A stretch of DNA of 64,000 bases from Gaeumannomyces sp. JS-464. Taxonomy: Eukaryota > Ascomycota > Sordariomycetes > Magnaporthales > Magnaporthaceae. Shown piece by piece: positions 22,103 to 33,219 of this stretch. Positions within the stretch are counted from its first letter, which is position 1, and every line of letters begins with the position of its first letter. The notes beneath the pieces are model-generated. The model did not search any database. It saw only the letters and a list, made by a program, of their open reading frames with translations, and had not been told where the DNA came from. The stretch lies in contig NGZR01000004.1 of assembly GCA_002197995.1 (NCBI GenBank), positions 4,154,001 through 4,218,000 on the forward strand. Direction: 5' to 3'. Both the position numbers and the translations under genes were made by a program.

Positions 22103-22867
22103 GGCTCGGGAGATGCTTTCGAGGACTGGTGGGCGTTGGTGAAGGGAATAGAAGGGGAGGAGGGAACTGTCACTGCTGCCACACGCAGGACGAAGAAAAC
22201 CGGACTTTGTCCGGACAAGAGGCTTGGACAATGTCGAAGGTGTCGGCTTGCTGCGCAATTTGGCCAAAGAGTAGGAGAAAAGCCCTCAAGATTTGAAGGC
22301 TGAGAGGAATTTAATCTTGAGACTGAATATTGGGGGCTCTAGGACGGCGGGGGTGGGTCCATGATTGCCAATGAGCCCCAAGTCTTCCATGATAATGCGG
22401 ATGAGAGGAAGGAGAGAACGACAAAAGACGGACCAGGAGAAAACGGACCTTCAGACGAATGGCCAATTGAAGATGCAAGGAAAACGCCAAAAGCCGAGTT
22501 CACCTGTCCTAGAATTATTAAGAGACCTTGATTTCTATCTGTTCTGATTGTTGTTTCTAGCATTCCATCCAAAAGGGAATCTTGTCAGTCCACCTGGTTG
22601 TCACTGGAATATGATGCCGCCCAAACGTTGTCGCAATTTCCAACGGCGCGTTTGACGTTTCGTGTCTCCACCCCTGCCACTGCACGGCAAAACCCCGGTA
22701 GCACACCAAGGTCCCACGACATCACATGACTGTGAAATTCAGGAAAGTTGCGAGAGCTTCAGCGGGCGGGAGTTTCGACAGTTGTGTAAACGATCTTGCG
22801 ACGGAAGCTGCGCGACCAGCTCCTTGAGACTGGCGACCGCCAATTGGCCATTCCACGACGCAGCATC
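22103..22867. other. Divergent intergenic region
   Basis: Holds the promoters of kar5 (minus) and the ribosomal protein gene (plus). No motif that I can defend. Confidence 0.5.
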
Positions 22868-23698
22868 ATGTTTGCACGAAGCCAAGGCAGGGCTTTGGCC
22901 CGCGCCGTCGACGCCGCCACCACCAACCCCTCCGCCATATCATTACCCAGCTTTCTGGTTCCGGCCCTGCACACCCCGACGAGGCACTTCTCCGCCTCGG
23001 CGGGCAGGCCGTCCAAGCTCGGCCGCACCCCCATATCTATCCCGCCCAGCGTTGAAGTTGCGGTTAGCGAGCCCTGGCTCAAGAAGGATGCGACCACATA
23101 TCTGAAGATCATGAAGAGGACAGTCACGGTCCAGGGGCCTCTAGGTCAGTGTAGATGACAAAAACAACCTGCGACGGCGGGCTTGCCTGCATGCCGATTC
23201 TGACTCCTCCGGCCAGGGAAACTCAACCTCGACGTCCCCTCCTTCGTGCACTTCGACCACGACCCGGCGACGAGGAAAACGACGCTGAGCGTCGAGGACC
23301 AGGAGGACAAGAAGCAGCGCGAGATGTGGGGCACAACGTGGGCGTACATCCAGCGGCACATAATAGGCGTGTCCGAGGGCCACACGGCCGTGCTGCGCCT
23401 GGTGGGCATCGGCTACAGGGCCACGGTCGAGGACCGGCCTGAGAAGGAGGAGTACCCGGGCCAGAAGTTCGTCTGCCTCAAGCTCGGCTTCTCCCACCCT
23501 GTCGAACTGGGCCTGCCGCTCGGCATGAAGGCCTCGACCCCGCAGCCCACCCGCATCCTACTCGAGGGCATTGACCGCGAGGAGGTCATGTCCTTCGCGG
23601 CCCAGTGCCGCAAGTGGCGCGTGCCTGAGCCGTACAAGGGTAAGGGCATCTTCGTCAACGACGAGACTATCAAGCTGAAGCAGAAGAAGGTAAAATAA
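22868..23698 (+). CDS. mrpl6: Mitochondrial large ribosomal subunit protein uL6m
   Basis: Two exons, 22868-23144 and 23217-23698, give 252 residues in a clean frame. The start at 22868 begins an Arg/Ala/Ser-rich mitochondrial presequence (MFARSQGRALARAVDAA). The L6 fold is recognised by GRTPISIPPSVEVAVSE, VQGPLGKLNLDVP at the splice junction, VLRLVGIGYRATVE, KLGFSHPVELGLP, and the C-terminal KWRVPEPYKGKGIFVNDE with the usual YKGKGI motif. It belongs to the mitochondrial large ribosomal subunit. It is convergent with the nucleotidase gene, with 231 bp between the stops. Confidence 0.93.
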
Positions 23699-23929
23699 AT
23701 GGGATATGGGGATCAGGAACCCCTCTTGCCCGTTGGGACGCCATCTATGGAGCATATGGGTGGCCCCTTGTACAATCATCGCCATGTGCATGCTACATCA
23801 AGCACGAGCTATGCCAGGAGTGCATGTGTTATATATGTCTACACACTCGTGTTTTTGGATCAAGAGACGGGATGGCCCAAGCCTGGATCTGTTATCCTTC
23901 AGCGCAGTGCTCTCCTGTGACGCCGGAAT

Positions 23930-25192
23930 TTATATGGCGTCGCCCGTCTTCTTGCCATACAGGACCTCCGTGACGGCCTTGAGCACCTGGTCGTGCACGG
24001 CCGCAGGTGCCGCGACGACTCCCTTGTTCTCGGCTAGAGTCCTTCCCTTGCTGAAGTCCAGCCGCCTGCCCAGGGTGTCGGTGACCTGGCCGCCGGCTTC
24101 GCGCACGATAAGATCGCCGGCCGCGTGGTCCCAGATCTTCTCCTGGTACGTGGCCGACACGGGCAGGCGCAGATAGATGTCGCCGGCGCCGCGGGCGATG
24201 GACCCATATTTTGCCTGCGAGTCCATGCGCACGGACTCGCCGGTGATGCCCAACCTCTGAGCGATCTGCGCCGCCTCGCCGTGCGACGAGTGGCCGGCCT
24301 CGACGCTCTCGCAGAAGGCGGCGCCCGCGAGGCCGTCGGCAGCCAGGGGCCGCATCGAGATGGGCTTTGCGGGCGCGGCCAGGGCGCCGGCGGTCAGCGG
24401 CCTACTGGTGGCGCCGCGGCCCTGGACGGCGGAGAAGAGGACGCCGCGGCCGGCGTCGTCGGCGGCGCCCACGTCGGCCGTGAGCGGGGCGGCGTCGTCG
24501 ACGGGCAGGTTCGGGCAGCCCAGCACGCCGACCTTGACGTCGCCGTCGACCATGAGGCCCAGACAGACGGCGTACTGGCCGCCGCGGAGGAAGCCCTTGG
24601 TGCCGTCGATAGGGTCGATGGTCCATATCCTGCCCGTGGCGCCGCCCTTGCTCTTGCCCAGGTCGATCACGTCCAGCATCGCGGCGGCGTCCTTGACGGA
24701 GCCGCCGAGGAGCTGCTCGGCCGTGGCGTCCTCGAGGCTCGTGGTGCTGACCAGGTCCCAGATGGTCTGCTTGAGGGCCTCGTCGGAGCGCAGCTTGTCA
24801 GCCTCCTCCTCGGCGACGATCTCGTCACCTGGGAAGTTGGCCTGCAGGGCGCTGATGATGAGGGCCTGAGCGCCGAAGTCGCCGATGGTGACGGGCGACT
24901 TGTCGTCCTTGGACACTGTGCCCTTGGCCTTCTCGTTGAAGACGCGCTTGGTCAGGATGGCGGCGCGCTGGACCGCCAACTGCGCGACCTCGAGCTCCTT
25001 TTCGTATGTGGACGACATGACGCCGGTGGCTGCTTGGAAGAGCCGGGGCCGAAGCTGGTAGGAAAGGAGAGACAGGCGGGGCAGTGCTCTGGTGAACAGG
25101 ACAGCCAGGGTCAAGACGAGAACAGCTCCGAGCAAGAGCCGTCGGGAGAGCCTAGGTGTTTGTATGTCTTTATTATTGCCTTGCTGCCGCAT
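23930..25192 (-). CDS. met22: 3'(2'),5'-bisphosphate nucleotidase (Met22/Hal2)
   Basis: Intronless, 420 residues, clean frame. It removes the 3' phosphate from PAP (and PAPS), a toxic by-product of sulfate assimilation, and is the target of lithium and sodium toxicity in yeast. The inositol-monophosphatase-type metal site is complete: KSPVTIGDFGAQA, VAEEEAD, TIDPIDGTKGFLRGGQYAVC, and the C-terminal YQEKIWDHAAGDLIVREAGG. The first about 57 residues include a membrane-like segment (LLLGAVLVLTLAVLF) not present in the classical enzyme; an internal ATG at the MSSTYEKELEVAQ sequence would give the usual length, so either a mitochondrial/membrane form or the shorter form may be made. It works with sulfite reductase (about 53-56 kb). 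Confidence 0.94.
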   Translation of the reverse strand: MRQQGNNKDIQTPRLSRRLLLGAVLVLTLAVLFTRALPRLSLLSYQLRPRLFQAATGVMSSTYEKELEVAQLAVQRAAILTKRVFNEKAKGTVSKDDKSPVTIGDFGAQALIISALQANFPGDEIVAEEEADKLRSDEALKQTIWDLVSTTSLEDATAEQLLGGSVKDAAAMLDVIDLGKSKGGATGRIWTIDPIDGTKGFLRGGQYAVCLGLMVDGDVKVGVLGCPNLPVDDAAPLTADVGAADDAGRGVLFSAVQGRGATSRPLTAGALAAPAKPISMRPLAADGLAGAAFCESVEAGHSSHGEAAQIAQRLGITGESVRMDSQAKYGSIARGAGDIYLRLPVSATYQEKIWDHAAGDLIVREAGGQVTDTLGRRLDFSKGRTLAENKGVVAAPAAVHDQVLKAVTEVLYGKKTGDAI

Positions 25193-25697
25193 ACGTGGCG
25201 CCGGGGCAGGTTATCATATAAGTGTTGCGCCGATTCTTTTCCCGGGCACCCACCCCACGTCACTTGCAGCGGCTGCAAATGCCCCGCCGTTAGAACAGCC
25301 GGATCCCAATTGAGCGCGGGACCGACTGCCGGGATGATGTTATGCTTGGCCGGCTAGTGGGTCCTCAGGGCGGGTGGGTCTAGGGGTGGCTCTAGCGTCC
25401 TCGTTTGGCGTCAGCCGTTGTTAATGGCAACCGCTAGCCTTAGCTCGGAGCGCCTAGCAGTGATTCGAGGGCTCAGCTGCAAGCTGCAAGGGATCCTGCA
25501 ATAGATTCCAGACAATAAACCTACCGTCGACCCAAAGCCACCCTCCCTTCCAGTGTGATTGTGATTGTGATTAGCAGGGTTCCCCAGGGCGGGTAAACAG
25601 CGCGACACGAAAACCCCATACACCAGACGAGTCCTCGTTCCAGAAGGGCAGGCACTGGCGAGCCCAGCGGCGCGGCACAGCGACCACCACCTGCAAA
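25193..25697. other. Divergent intergenic region
   Basis: Between the start codons of met22 and rsm1; contains both promoters. A short GTGATT repeat (about 25555-25572) is the only visible pattern. Confidence 0.45.
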
Positions 25698-27032
25698 ATG
25701 AATGCGACAAAACGGAAATTCAATGCCCTCCTCCAGGGGATCGGCGCCCGCCCTACCTCCCCCGCGGCCTCTCCCTCCTCCGACAACATCAACGCCACCC
25801 CAGCATCTCTCGCCGCTCCTGCCAGTCCCTACCCCGCCGGCTCCCCTCTGGCTTCCAGAAGCTCCCCTCTGATCTCGAGGATACCGTCGGCAGCGAACAA
25901 CGACACGAACGACCCCTCCATAATGCGTATACTCTCGAATTCACCCTCCTCGGCAAGCGCAGACTTCCTCAAGCGCCGCCGAGTCGGGACCCCCAGCTCG
26001 ACGCCCACCGCAGACCGCGTCGCCAGCCCCTCCATCTCGGTCGTCGGTGGCGGAGTGGGCGTGACGCTGCGGCGGACAGCGGGCTCCTTGTCCTCTTCTT
26101 CATCCCTGGCCGTGGGACAGGACAAGACCAGTCTCTCGGTCCCGCGGTACTGCCCGGGCGACCGCGACCAGCTGATCCGGCGGCTGGCGACGTTCCAGGA
26201 GATTACAGACTGGACACCCAAGCCGGACCGGGCCAACGAGATCGAGTGGGCCAAGCGCGGGTGGGTTTGTCAGGGCAAGGAGCGCCTGCGCTGCACTCTA
26301 TGTAGCAAGGAGCTGGTTGTCAAGCTGAACCGCAAGGTTGTCGACGGCAAGGAGGTGCCTGTCCTGGTGGCCTCCGAGATTGAGGATGCGCTCGTGGACA
26401 AGTACGTTGAGCTCATGGTCGAGGCACACCAGGATGACTGCCTGTGGAGAAAACGAGGTAGCGATGGTGAGTGTTATCTGCCCCGTCCCCAGACGAGTGC
26501 TCGACGAAGCAGTATCGAACAGGAACTAACACACTCGTCAACAAGACCACCTTATCCGACTACCCCTTGGGAACTCTCATTCAGCGCTCGAGGGCCTACG
26601 CAAGAGGTACGACGAGCTCTGCTTCCGCAAGGACTTCCTACCCTACGAGTTCAACCTTCGTCTTCCAGAGTCGCTGGACCTCGACGCCGTCCTCCGCGAC
26701 CTGCCGCCCAACTTCTTCACCGAGCCGCCGCGCCCGGCACCCCCACGAGGACTACCCGACGGACCCGCAGCGACGACCGCGCCGAACCGCACCGCCCTGG
26801 CCCTCGCCCTGATGGGCTGGCAGGGCCTCGAGAACCCCAAGATCGGCGCGGTGCCCAACTCGGCGTCGTGCCACACGTGCCTGCGCAGGCTCGGGCTCTG
26901 GATGTTCAAGAGCAAGGAGGTCGATCCGGAAACCAACACGGTGATCGTCCCCGCCGCCATGGACCACCTCGACCCCCTGCGCGAGCACCGCTTCTTCTGC
27001 CCCTGGAACAACGGCGACGTCCAGCGAAACCC

Positions 27033-27063
<31 letters not shown>

Positions 27064-27531
27064 CTGGCCGGCTGGCAGGTCTTGGCCCAAGTCGTCAAGA
27101 ACGAGGCCTACCTCCGGAACCGGAGCGGCAAGGGCGGCAGTAGCAGCAACAGCAGCGGCGGCGGCGTGGGCTCGCGGCTCTTTGGGCATAAGGGGTCCAA
27201 GAGCGTGGGCGGCCAGCCGGTGCCGGCGGCCACAGGCCCGCGGACGGCGCCGACGACGCCCGTCCGCCCCTCCACCACGGCGCAGGCTGCCGCCCCCGGG
27301 GCGACCACTCCGCCGCAGCTCGGGGGCGACGAGGAGCCGGAGGAGGACGAGGCGGCGCGGGACGCCAAGGACAAGGAGCGCTGGGCGCGGCTGCGGCGCG
27401 TCAAGAGCCTGTTCGACCCCAAGGGCGCCAAGAAGGCGCGGCGCATGACGACGACAGCCAGCAGGCCCGGCACGGGCCACTCGACGCCGCGGCCTGAGAC
27501 GCGTGGTGACGGGTCTGTGCAGGCTGGTTGA
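25698..27531 (+). CDS. rsm1: C3HC zinc finger protein Rsm1 (ZC3HC1/NIPA family)
   Basis: Exons 25698-26466 and 26546-27531, 584 residues, clean frame. The first about 145 residues are Ser/Pro-rich and disordered. The C3HC zinc finger spans about residues 150-260: CPGDRDQLIRRLATF, WAKRGWVCQGKERLRCTLC, and EAHQDDCLWR. The Rsm1 C-terminal domain follows with SCHTCLRRLGLWMF and EHRFFCPW, a second zinc-binding module. A low-complexity Ser/Gly/Pro tail follows. In yeasts Rsm1 is linked to mRNA export; the human homologue is a nuclear-pore basket protein. The intron splits the finger from the rest after RKRGSD, a typical fungal position. Nuclear by family. Confidence 0.88.
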
Positions 27532-28390
27532 GGACTTGGTCTCTTTTTTTTTTCTTTTTGCATTCTACTGGCCATACTATGGGGTTTCCTTGTCAGCTCT
27601 GTATTTGTACCTGTGTGGGACCGAGACATATGTACGATAGGCCGCTTTCGTTCATTGCGCTATTTTGCTGCATTTAAAAGTTGATGAAGCCGTGGTCTCT
27701 TGCATGCCTGTTTCTGCCTGGCTTGGTTACAGTAGGTACCAATCAGCTATATGCACGACACATTGACCCGTGCCTGCCCGCTGTTTCTATTCTCTCGTCC
27801 CGTCACTTCTCTATCCAGGCGTGGATTAAATTGGCTTTTGGAGTGTCGGACCAGCCTGAATTTAACTAGGTGAACTTTGAGCTTCTGTCGGCCCGCCCTG
27901 ATATTATCCTTTCAGATGGGGCACCATTCCCGAATGCGGAAGGCTGTCGTCACTTTCCATCCTTGGATGGACGGCGGACAAAACACGATTCACAAGTCGT
28001 TTTGTCCACCAGGCCTGGCCCCGCGCAGCCGGCAATAAGTCTGCTGTCGCGCGAGACTGGTGCAGCGTCACCGAGTATGGATGGATATTAGGATTCTCCA
28101 TTCAGGTAACTTCAGTCTGCCACAGCCACCTCCTGCGTCATCCCGGTGGGTAACAATGGTACATTGACGCGACGAGATTAAAATTAATAGCACCCCCATG
28201 GTCCAGCGAAATGGGTTGGGAAAATTACGTCGCTGTTGCAGTATTGGGTCGTCTGTCTCTGAGAGGGCCCACAGCCAACAATCCCCAGGTAATCCAGCCG
28301 ACCCGTAAACCTTCTCTCGCACGGGCAAAAATCAAAACCACCGGGGAAAAAACACGCCTTCCATTGGTATCAAACGCCTAAATTCAAAAC
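27532..28390. other. Convergent intergenic region
   Basis: 3' flanks of rsm1 and of the Ala/Pro-rich gene. T-rich stretches right after the rsm1 stop may be part of its 3' UTR. No gene recognised. Confidence 0.45.
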
Positions 28391-29185
28391 TCAAGCCACT
28401 GGGGTGGGCGCGGCAGCGGGCGTAGCGGCCGGGGCCGGGGCCGGGGCCACAGCCTCCTCCTTCTTCTCCTTCGGGGCCTCGGCAGGCTCAGCAGCAGCAG
28501 CAGGCTGGGCAGTGGGAGCAGGAGCCGCGGGAGTGGCGGCTTCGGCAGGGGTGGCAGTAGCGGGCTCGGGTGCAGCAGCCTCGGCCTTGGTCTCTTGCTT
28601 CTTCTCCTCCTTGGCCGGCTCAGCGGCAGCAGCTGGCTCCGGGGCCGGAGTGGGAGCAGGGGCAGCCTCAGCAGGCTTCGCAGCCTCGGCCGGCGCGGCG
28701 GGGGTGGCTGCGGGAGCAGCAGCAGCCGCGGGAGCAGCTGGCTCGGCAGGCTTTGCGTCTTCCGCCGGCTTTGCAGCCTCTGTTGGCTTCGCGGCCGCGG
28801 TGGTCTCACCCGCAGCGGCAGGGGCGGCGGCGGGGGCAGTGGTGCCCTCAACGGCAACAGGGGCCGTGATCACGGGAGTTACTGTTGCGGCGGCGGCGGC
28901 GCTGGCGGGGTCTGCAGGTTTGGCAGCGGCAGTTGAGGCTGTGGGGCCAGTCGTCGCAGCGGCGGGGGCGGTGGTGGAAGCAGCGGGCTTGCTCGACTTC
29001 TTGCCTCGATCCTTGAAGGCAGCCTTGAGCTTCGCCTTCAGGTTGTCGAAGGCGTGGAGAGCTAGGACGCGGCATGTCAGCCGCTTGCAACTAGCGCTTG
29101 GTTGGCGACGCGGAGGATGGACACATCACGGGCGATTGGGACATTGGCAGATAGGACGGGCTGTCAACTCACGGATTCCGGGCAT
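28391..29185 (-). CDS. Small Ala/Pro/Glu-rich low-complexity protein
   Basis: ATG at 29183-29185; a 13-nt first exon (29173-29185), a 111-bp intron (29062-29172, GTGAGT donor, CCTAG acceptor) and a long second exon give 227 residues, clean frame. The only ordered-looking part is the start, MPGIPLHAFDNLKAKLKAAF followed by KDRGKKS, a basic amphipathic helix. The rest is AP, AKPAE and KEEKK repeats. I recognise no domain. The short helix plus acidic/alanine tail is reminiscent of small fungal proteins of unknown role, but I cannot name one. Splicing is supported because the second exon has no ATG near its start and the helix is encoded across the junction. Confidence 0.65.
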
Positions 29186-31036
29186 CTTGAAGATCGGGAT
29201 GGGCTGTTCTGCTGCGATGCCCAGGGCAAGAAATCGTCGCGAGCTAGATCTACACCAGAAGTTGGGGTCGAAGCTGTTGGCTCGTGAAGTAATCTGGATT
29301 GAATGCAGACGAGAAGGGTCGGAGCACGGAGTACGAAATAAGGCACGGGGCTGGACTTAAATAACGGTCCTGGTCCTCGCAGGGGAGGGGAAATCAAGCC
29401 AGCCAGTGAGGATACGAGCGGACAAGGAGTGAGGGGAGCCCGTAGGCAAGCGAGGACAGGCGAATGAAGTGGAATAAACGATAAGGTGGCAGCAGGGAGT
29501 TGCATGCATTGTGCGGCAGATCCCAAGCCTGGTTTTTGGGAGGGCCGCCCTCACCGGCCGACCATGGGCCTCGATTTGTGCGGCCTAGGGAGCAGGGTGT
29601 CCCTCCCAGGGTGCAAGCAGTCCTAGTGCAAGCACAGGCAAACCAGAACAATGCCAGCCACGCCAGCGTCGCTCAACGACAGCAATTTGCTAAGCTGAAA
29701 CCAGGCATGTTCGACCTGGCCGACCTTGTCCACCCAGTCGAACACCCCATGGCCGGGCTGCTAGGCCACGGCTGGAAAGGCGCAAGCCCCTGAGGAGGAG
29801 GTGGGTGGTGTGCAGGTTGAGCCGGGGTCCAATCGATGTCGCAATCAAACTCGCGCATCTGGTGGCTGCAATCGAGAGGCAGCCAGTCCGATACGGTGCC
29901 TCGGATAACACGCGCTCGCCTAGGCCCAAGAGGGATGGGCGACCTTGACGCTCCGTCGGCTGAAGCAGCGTCGCGTGTTGTCAGCTGTGTGCTTTTATGC
30001 TGTGTTCTTTTGTGCTGTGTGCTCTTGTGCAATCGACACCGACAAGGCCCGGAGTCAACGCCTCGCCACTGTGGGCGCAATTCCATGCGCTCCCTGGGTG
30101 CTTAGGTTTCAATCTCCATTCCTTGTTTGTCCTTCAGGTTTCCACGGGCCCCGCCTCCGCAATTCATCGTTCCTCTTTGCCTTCCCAAGACGACATGACG
30201 GCTGCAGGGTCCTGCAAATCAAAAACCAATTTCAAAGTGGCAGCTGCACCCCAACTGCAACCGCGCCTTCCCGCGAGCAAACAAGTCATGCCTTTCTTGC
30301 ACTAACCTGATGAGCTGTTGCTGCACGTGCGGCCTCCATCTCAAGAATCAATGAACCTGAAGCACTGAAGTCAAGCTTTCTCATCGATTGGGGGCGGCCA
30401 CTGGGCGCTAACGCCTCCACTGTCCATCAAACAGCGCCGCCCCCTTGCATTTTTGTTTGACAGCACAGATCCGGAACTGCGGAGGCAGAAAGAAGGGACA
30501 CAGCCGCACGCTCTTGCAATGGCGGGCGATCGACCAGACACGGGCTATTGTTGAAAGTGGGCTCCTCCTCCCGAACCGCTTGCCCGTTTGGGTTTTTAAG
30601 CGACGCTGTTTCAAGCGACACTCTTTTATCCGCAAAGACAATGGGTGACCTCGATATCTCGAAGTGACTGGCAACTAGCAGACACGGCCATACCGACGGA
30701 TAGAACACCCCTACGAAATCATGTCTTCTCCAAATAACGAAGGTGTTGATCACTAACTCCATATGCCAGCCCTGACTGCACATCTCAAAAAGATGAGGGG
30801 TAAGCGGGGAGGAGAGCCAAGGCTGAAGGTAGCCCAATCGGGCGTGTAAGGCAGAATGAACCACAACTTTTTTGTTGCAGCCCTCAACCATTTCGGATCG
30901 TTCTGCGCAGCATGATCAGCAATCCCTTGACCTATGCATATCTTGACTAGAGGCTCCATTCGCTTAGATCTCCGAGCCGCCGCGTTCTCACTCTCTAGAG
31001 CCTATATTTCCCTAGGACACCCTCACGGGGAACAAA
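29186..31036. other. 1.85-kb gene-free region
   Basis: Between two divergently transcribed genes (the Ala/Pro-rich gene and the second HET gene). Apart from one 15-bp minisatellite, nothing is recognised; open frames overlap on both strands without motif. Confidence 0.45.
29987..30031. repeat. 15-bp minisatellite, three copies
   Basis: Three imperfect copies of the unit GTGTGCTYTTRTGCT follow each other in intergenic sequence. Confidence 0.75.
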
Positions 31037-33219
31037 ATGGCCTCGGATTCCATCTACCAGCCTCTCGACCCAACGCGACAGGAAATTCGACTCATCGAAA
31101 TCGCCCCCTTCGACCCCAGAGACAAGTCGTCGGTGATTAACTGCAAACTGCACGTGGTCTCCCTGCTCGACAAGCCAGAGTTTATCGCCTTGTCGTACGC
31201 TTGGGGCGAACCGACTGTTACAAGAAAATAATCGTCAATGACGCACCTTTCAATGCGACGGTCGACCTGGACGCCGCCCTCCGGCAGGCCGTTCACCATT
31301 CTCTTCCCCATATCATACGCGAGGGTTCTGCGACGTCTTGCAGGTATGCTGTCCCGGACGGTGACGGAGCACCTACACCCGCGTGGGTGGTCCACACTTG
31401 GTTGGAAACCATAATTGGTCCCTCTCTGGCGGAAACTGATCCCATTGGAATAAACCACTCTCCGGCCCTGCGTTTCTGGGCCGATGCCATCTCTATCAAC
31501 CAGGCGGACCTCAGCGAGAAGAGCAGTCGGATCCCTCTGATGGGAACCATCTACTCAGGCGCCAGGCTTGTCGTTGGCTCCATGGGCCATGGCGGCGACC
31601 CTCAGCTAGACATGGGCTTGAAGGTGCTTATCGACGTCTGCAACGCATTTGGGCGGGAGAAGGCGGAGATGGCGCGGGACCCGTTTCTCCAGCCTAGCAG
31701 TCAGCACCCTAGGGCGAACGAGATGAAAGCCGAGCTCCGCCGCGATTTCGTGCAGGAGAGCGCGCGCAAGCCAGCCACACAAGCGGTCCGGCGCACAGGC
31801 GGATACATTGCTTCAATGGTGACAATCAGGATATGGATCGGTAACGGCTGGGAGTGGCTGAAATCGCCCTCGTACCTCCTCTCTTCCTCGGACCACTGGA
31901 TGACCTTGAAGGGCTTGCCGAAGACGGCTTACTTTTCCCGTGTCTGGACCGTCCAAGAAAGGAACTTGGCGAAGTCCTTGATCTTGGTGACTGACGACCG
32001 CTGTTTCGACTGGGGCAGACACCGGTACGACATGCTGGCGATCGGGCAGTGGGAGCCGAAAATAGAGCCCAAAGAAGGAGAGAGCCTAGCCTCGCTGATA
32101 ATTCGGCGTCTTGTCGGCATCTCTTGCAGTAGAGTCTTCCCCGCGTTGGCAATCGACGGCCGGAAAGTACCTTGGCTTGTTCACCCCTGCATTGGAATGT
32201 GGAAAGACGCAACGGACAAACGCGACCACGTTTACGGGCTTCTGGCCATCTCCAAGCTTCCCATACCGGTTGACTACAATAAGCCGGTCGGGGAAGTCTT
32301 CGCCGCAATGACCATGGAGTGCCTCCAGAGAGGCTCCATCGACTACTTGGACGAAATCCTCGCTCTCGCCGGGGTCGGTCTGACGTCCTACACCCCGGAT
32401 ATGCCGTCGTGGACCCCTTCACCCCACAAGGGGAAAGTCGACAGGCTAAATTCGGAGCTGCTAAAGGAAGGTCAAAGCGCGTCGTCTGGAGTATTTGGGC
32501 ATGAGGAAAAGCTTGTATACAACGCCGAGGACCTCACGATTACAGTGCGTGGTGTCGTGCTGGGAAGCGTTGTCCGAAGGCGGGTCATCCCAGAGGGACT
32601 TGGCCGTGAACGCGGGAACATGTTGAGGTTCCTCCATGGTGTTCTGGCAGAGGGCTTCTTGCCCGACGACGGAATCTAGGGCGGCCGGCGAGTCTATGCC
32701 TTGATGGCGATGCTGTTTCCCTCCTCCGCCTTCGACAGGGAGACGCACGCCATGCGCAACGACGAGGGCGACCTGATCAGGATATGTCCCCCAAAGATGG
32801 CCCTTGCCATCAGTAGCTGGCTACGGGAGCCGCTGTTCGATGGCGAGCCCCCGACTTCCGCGAGTAGCTTGCAAGCCCAGTTTGTGGAGGCGCTCGGACC
32901 CAAGATCCTTATCGAGGACTGGCCCTACCGATACATCGAGCCGGTACAGATGGATCTGGTAGCGGATGAGGCAGCAACGCAGGGGCAGTCTCTGTTTGTG
33001 ACCGAGGGGGGACACGTGGGCCGCGGGCCGCGAGGCCTGTTGCCGGGGGATGTCGTCGGCATCATCGAGGGGTCGCGGATGCCCGTGCTGTTGCGCAGGG
33101 ACGGGGACAACTATCGCCATGTTGGGACATGTTACGCTCATGGCCTCATGGACGGCGAGGTGGCTCGTCGCATGATGGAGGACGGTTCTACGAAGATCCA
33201 GAAGCTCGTCATCAGGTGA
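31037..33219 (+). CDS. HET-domain protein interrupted by an in-frame TAG
   Basis: ATG at 31037. The HET domain reads FIALSYAWGEP, then, after a missing A in a run at about 31226-31230 (VTRK to IIVNDAPF), LRFWADAISINQADLSEKSS, MGTIYSGARLVVGSMG and YFSRVWTVQERNLAKSLILV. The family segment DKRDHVYGLLAISKLPIPVD follows. At 32677-32679 an in-frame TAG stops the frame (about residue 547), yet the same frame continues for 180 codons (GGRRVYALMAML to IQKLVIR at 33219) and carries the characteristic HET C-terminal tail, LLPGDVVGIIEGSRMPVLLR. So the TAG looks like a nonsense change in a once longer protein; a CAG codon would be restored by one base. An unrecognised intron is possible but no good donor is seen. 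Confidence 0.72.

Noticed and set aside
24125..25357. 410-codon plus-strand frame over met22
   Set aside because: It is the antisense shadow of the conserved nucleotidase gene, rich in Gly/Leu/Val as expected for such shadows.
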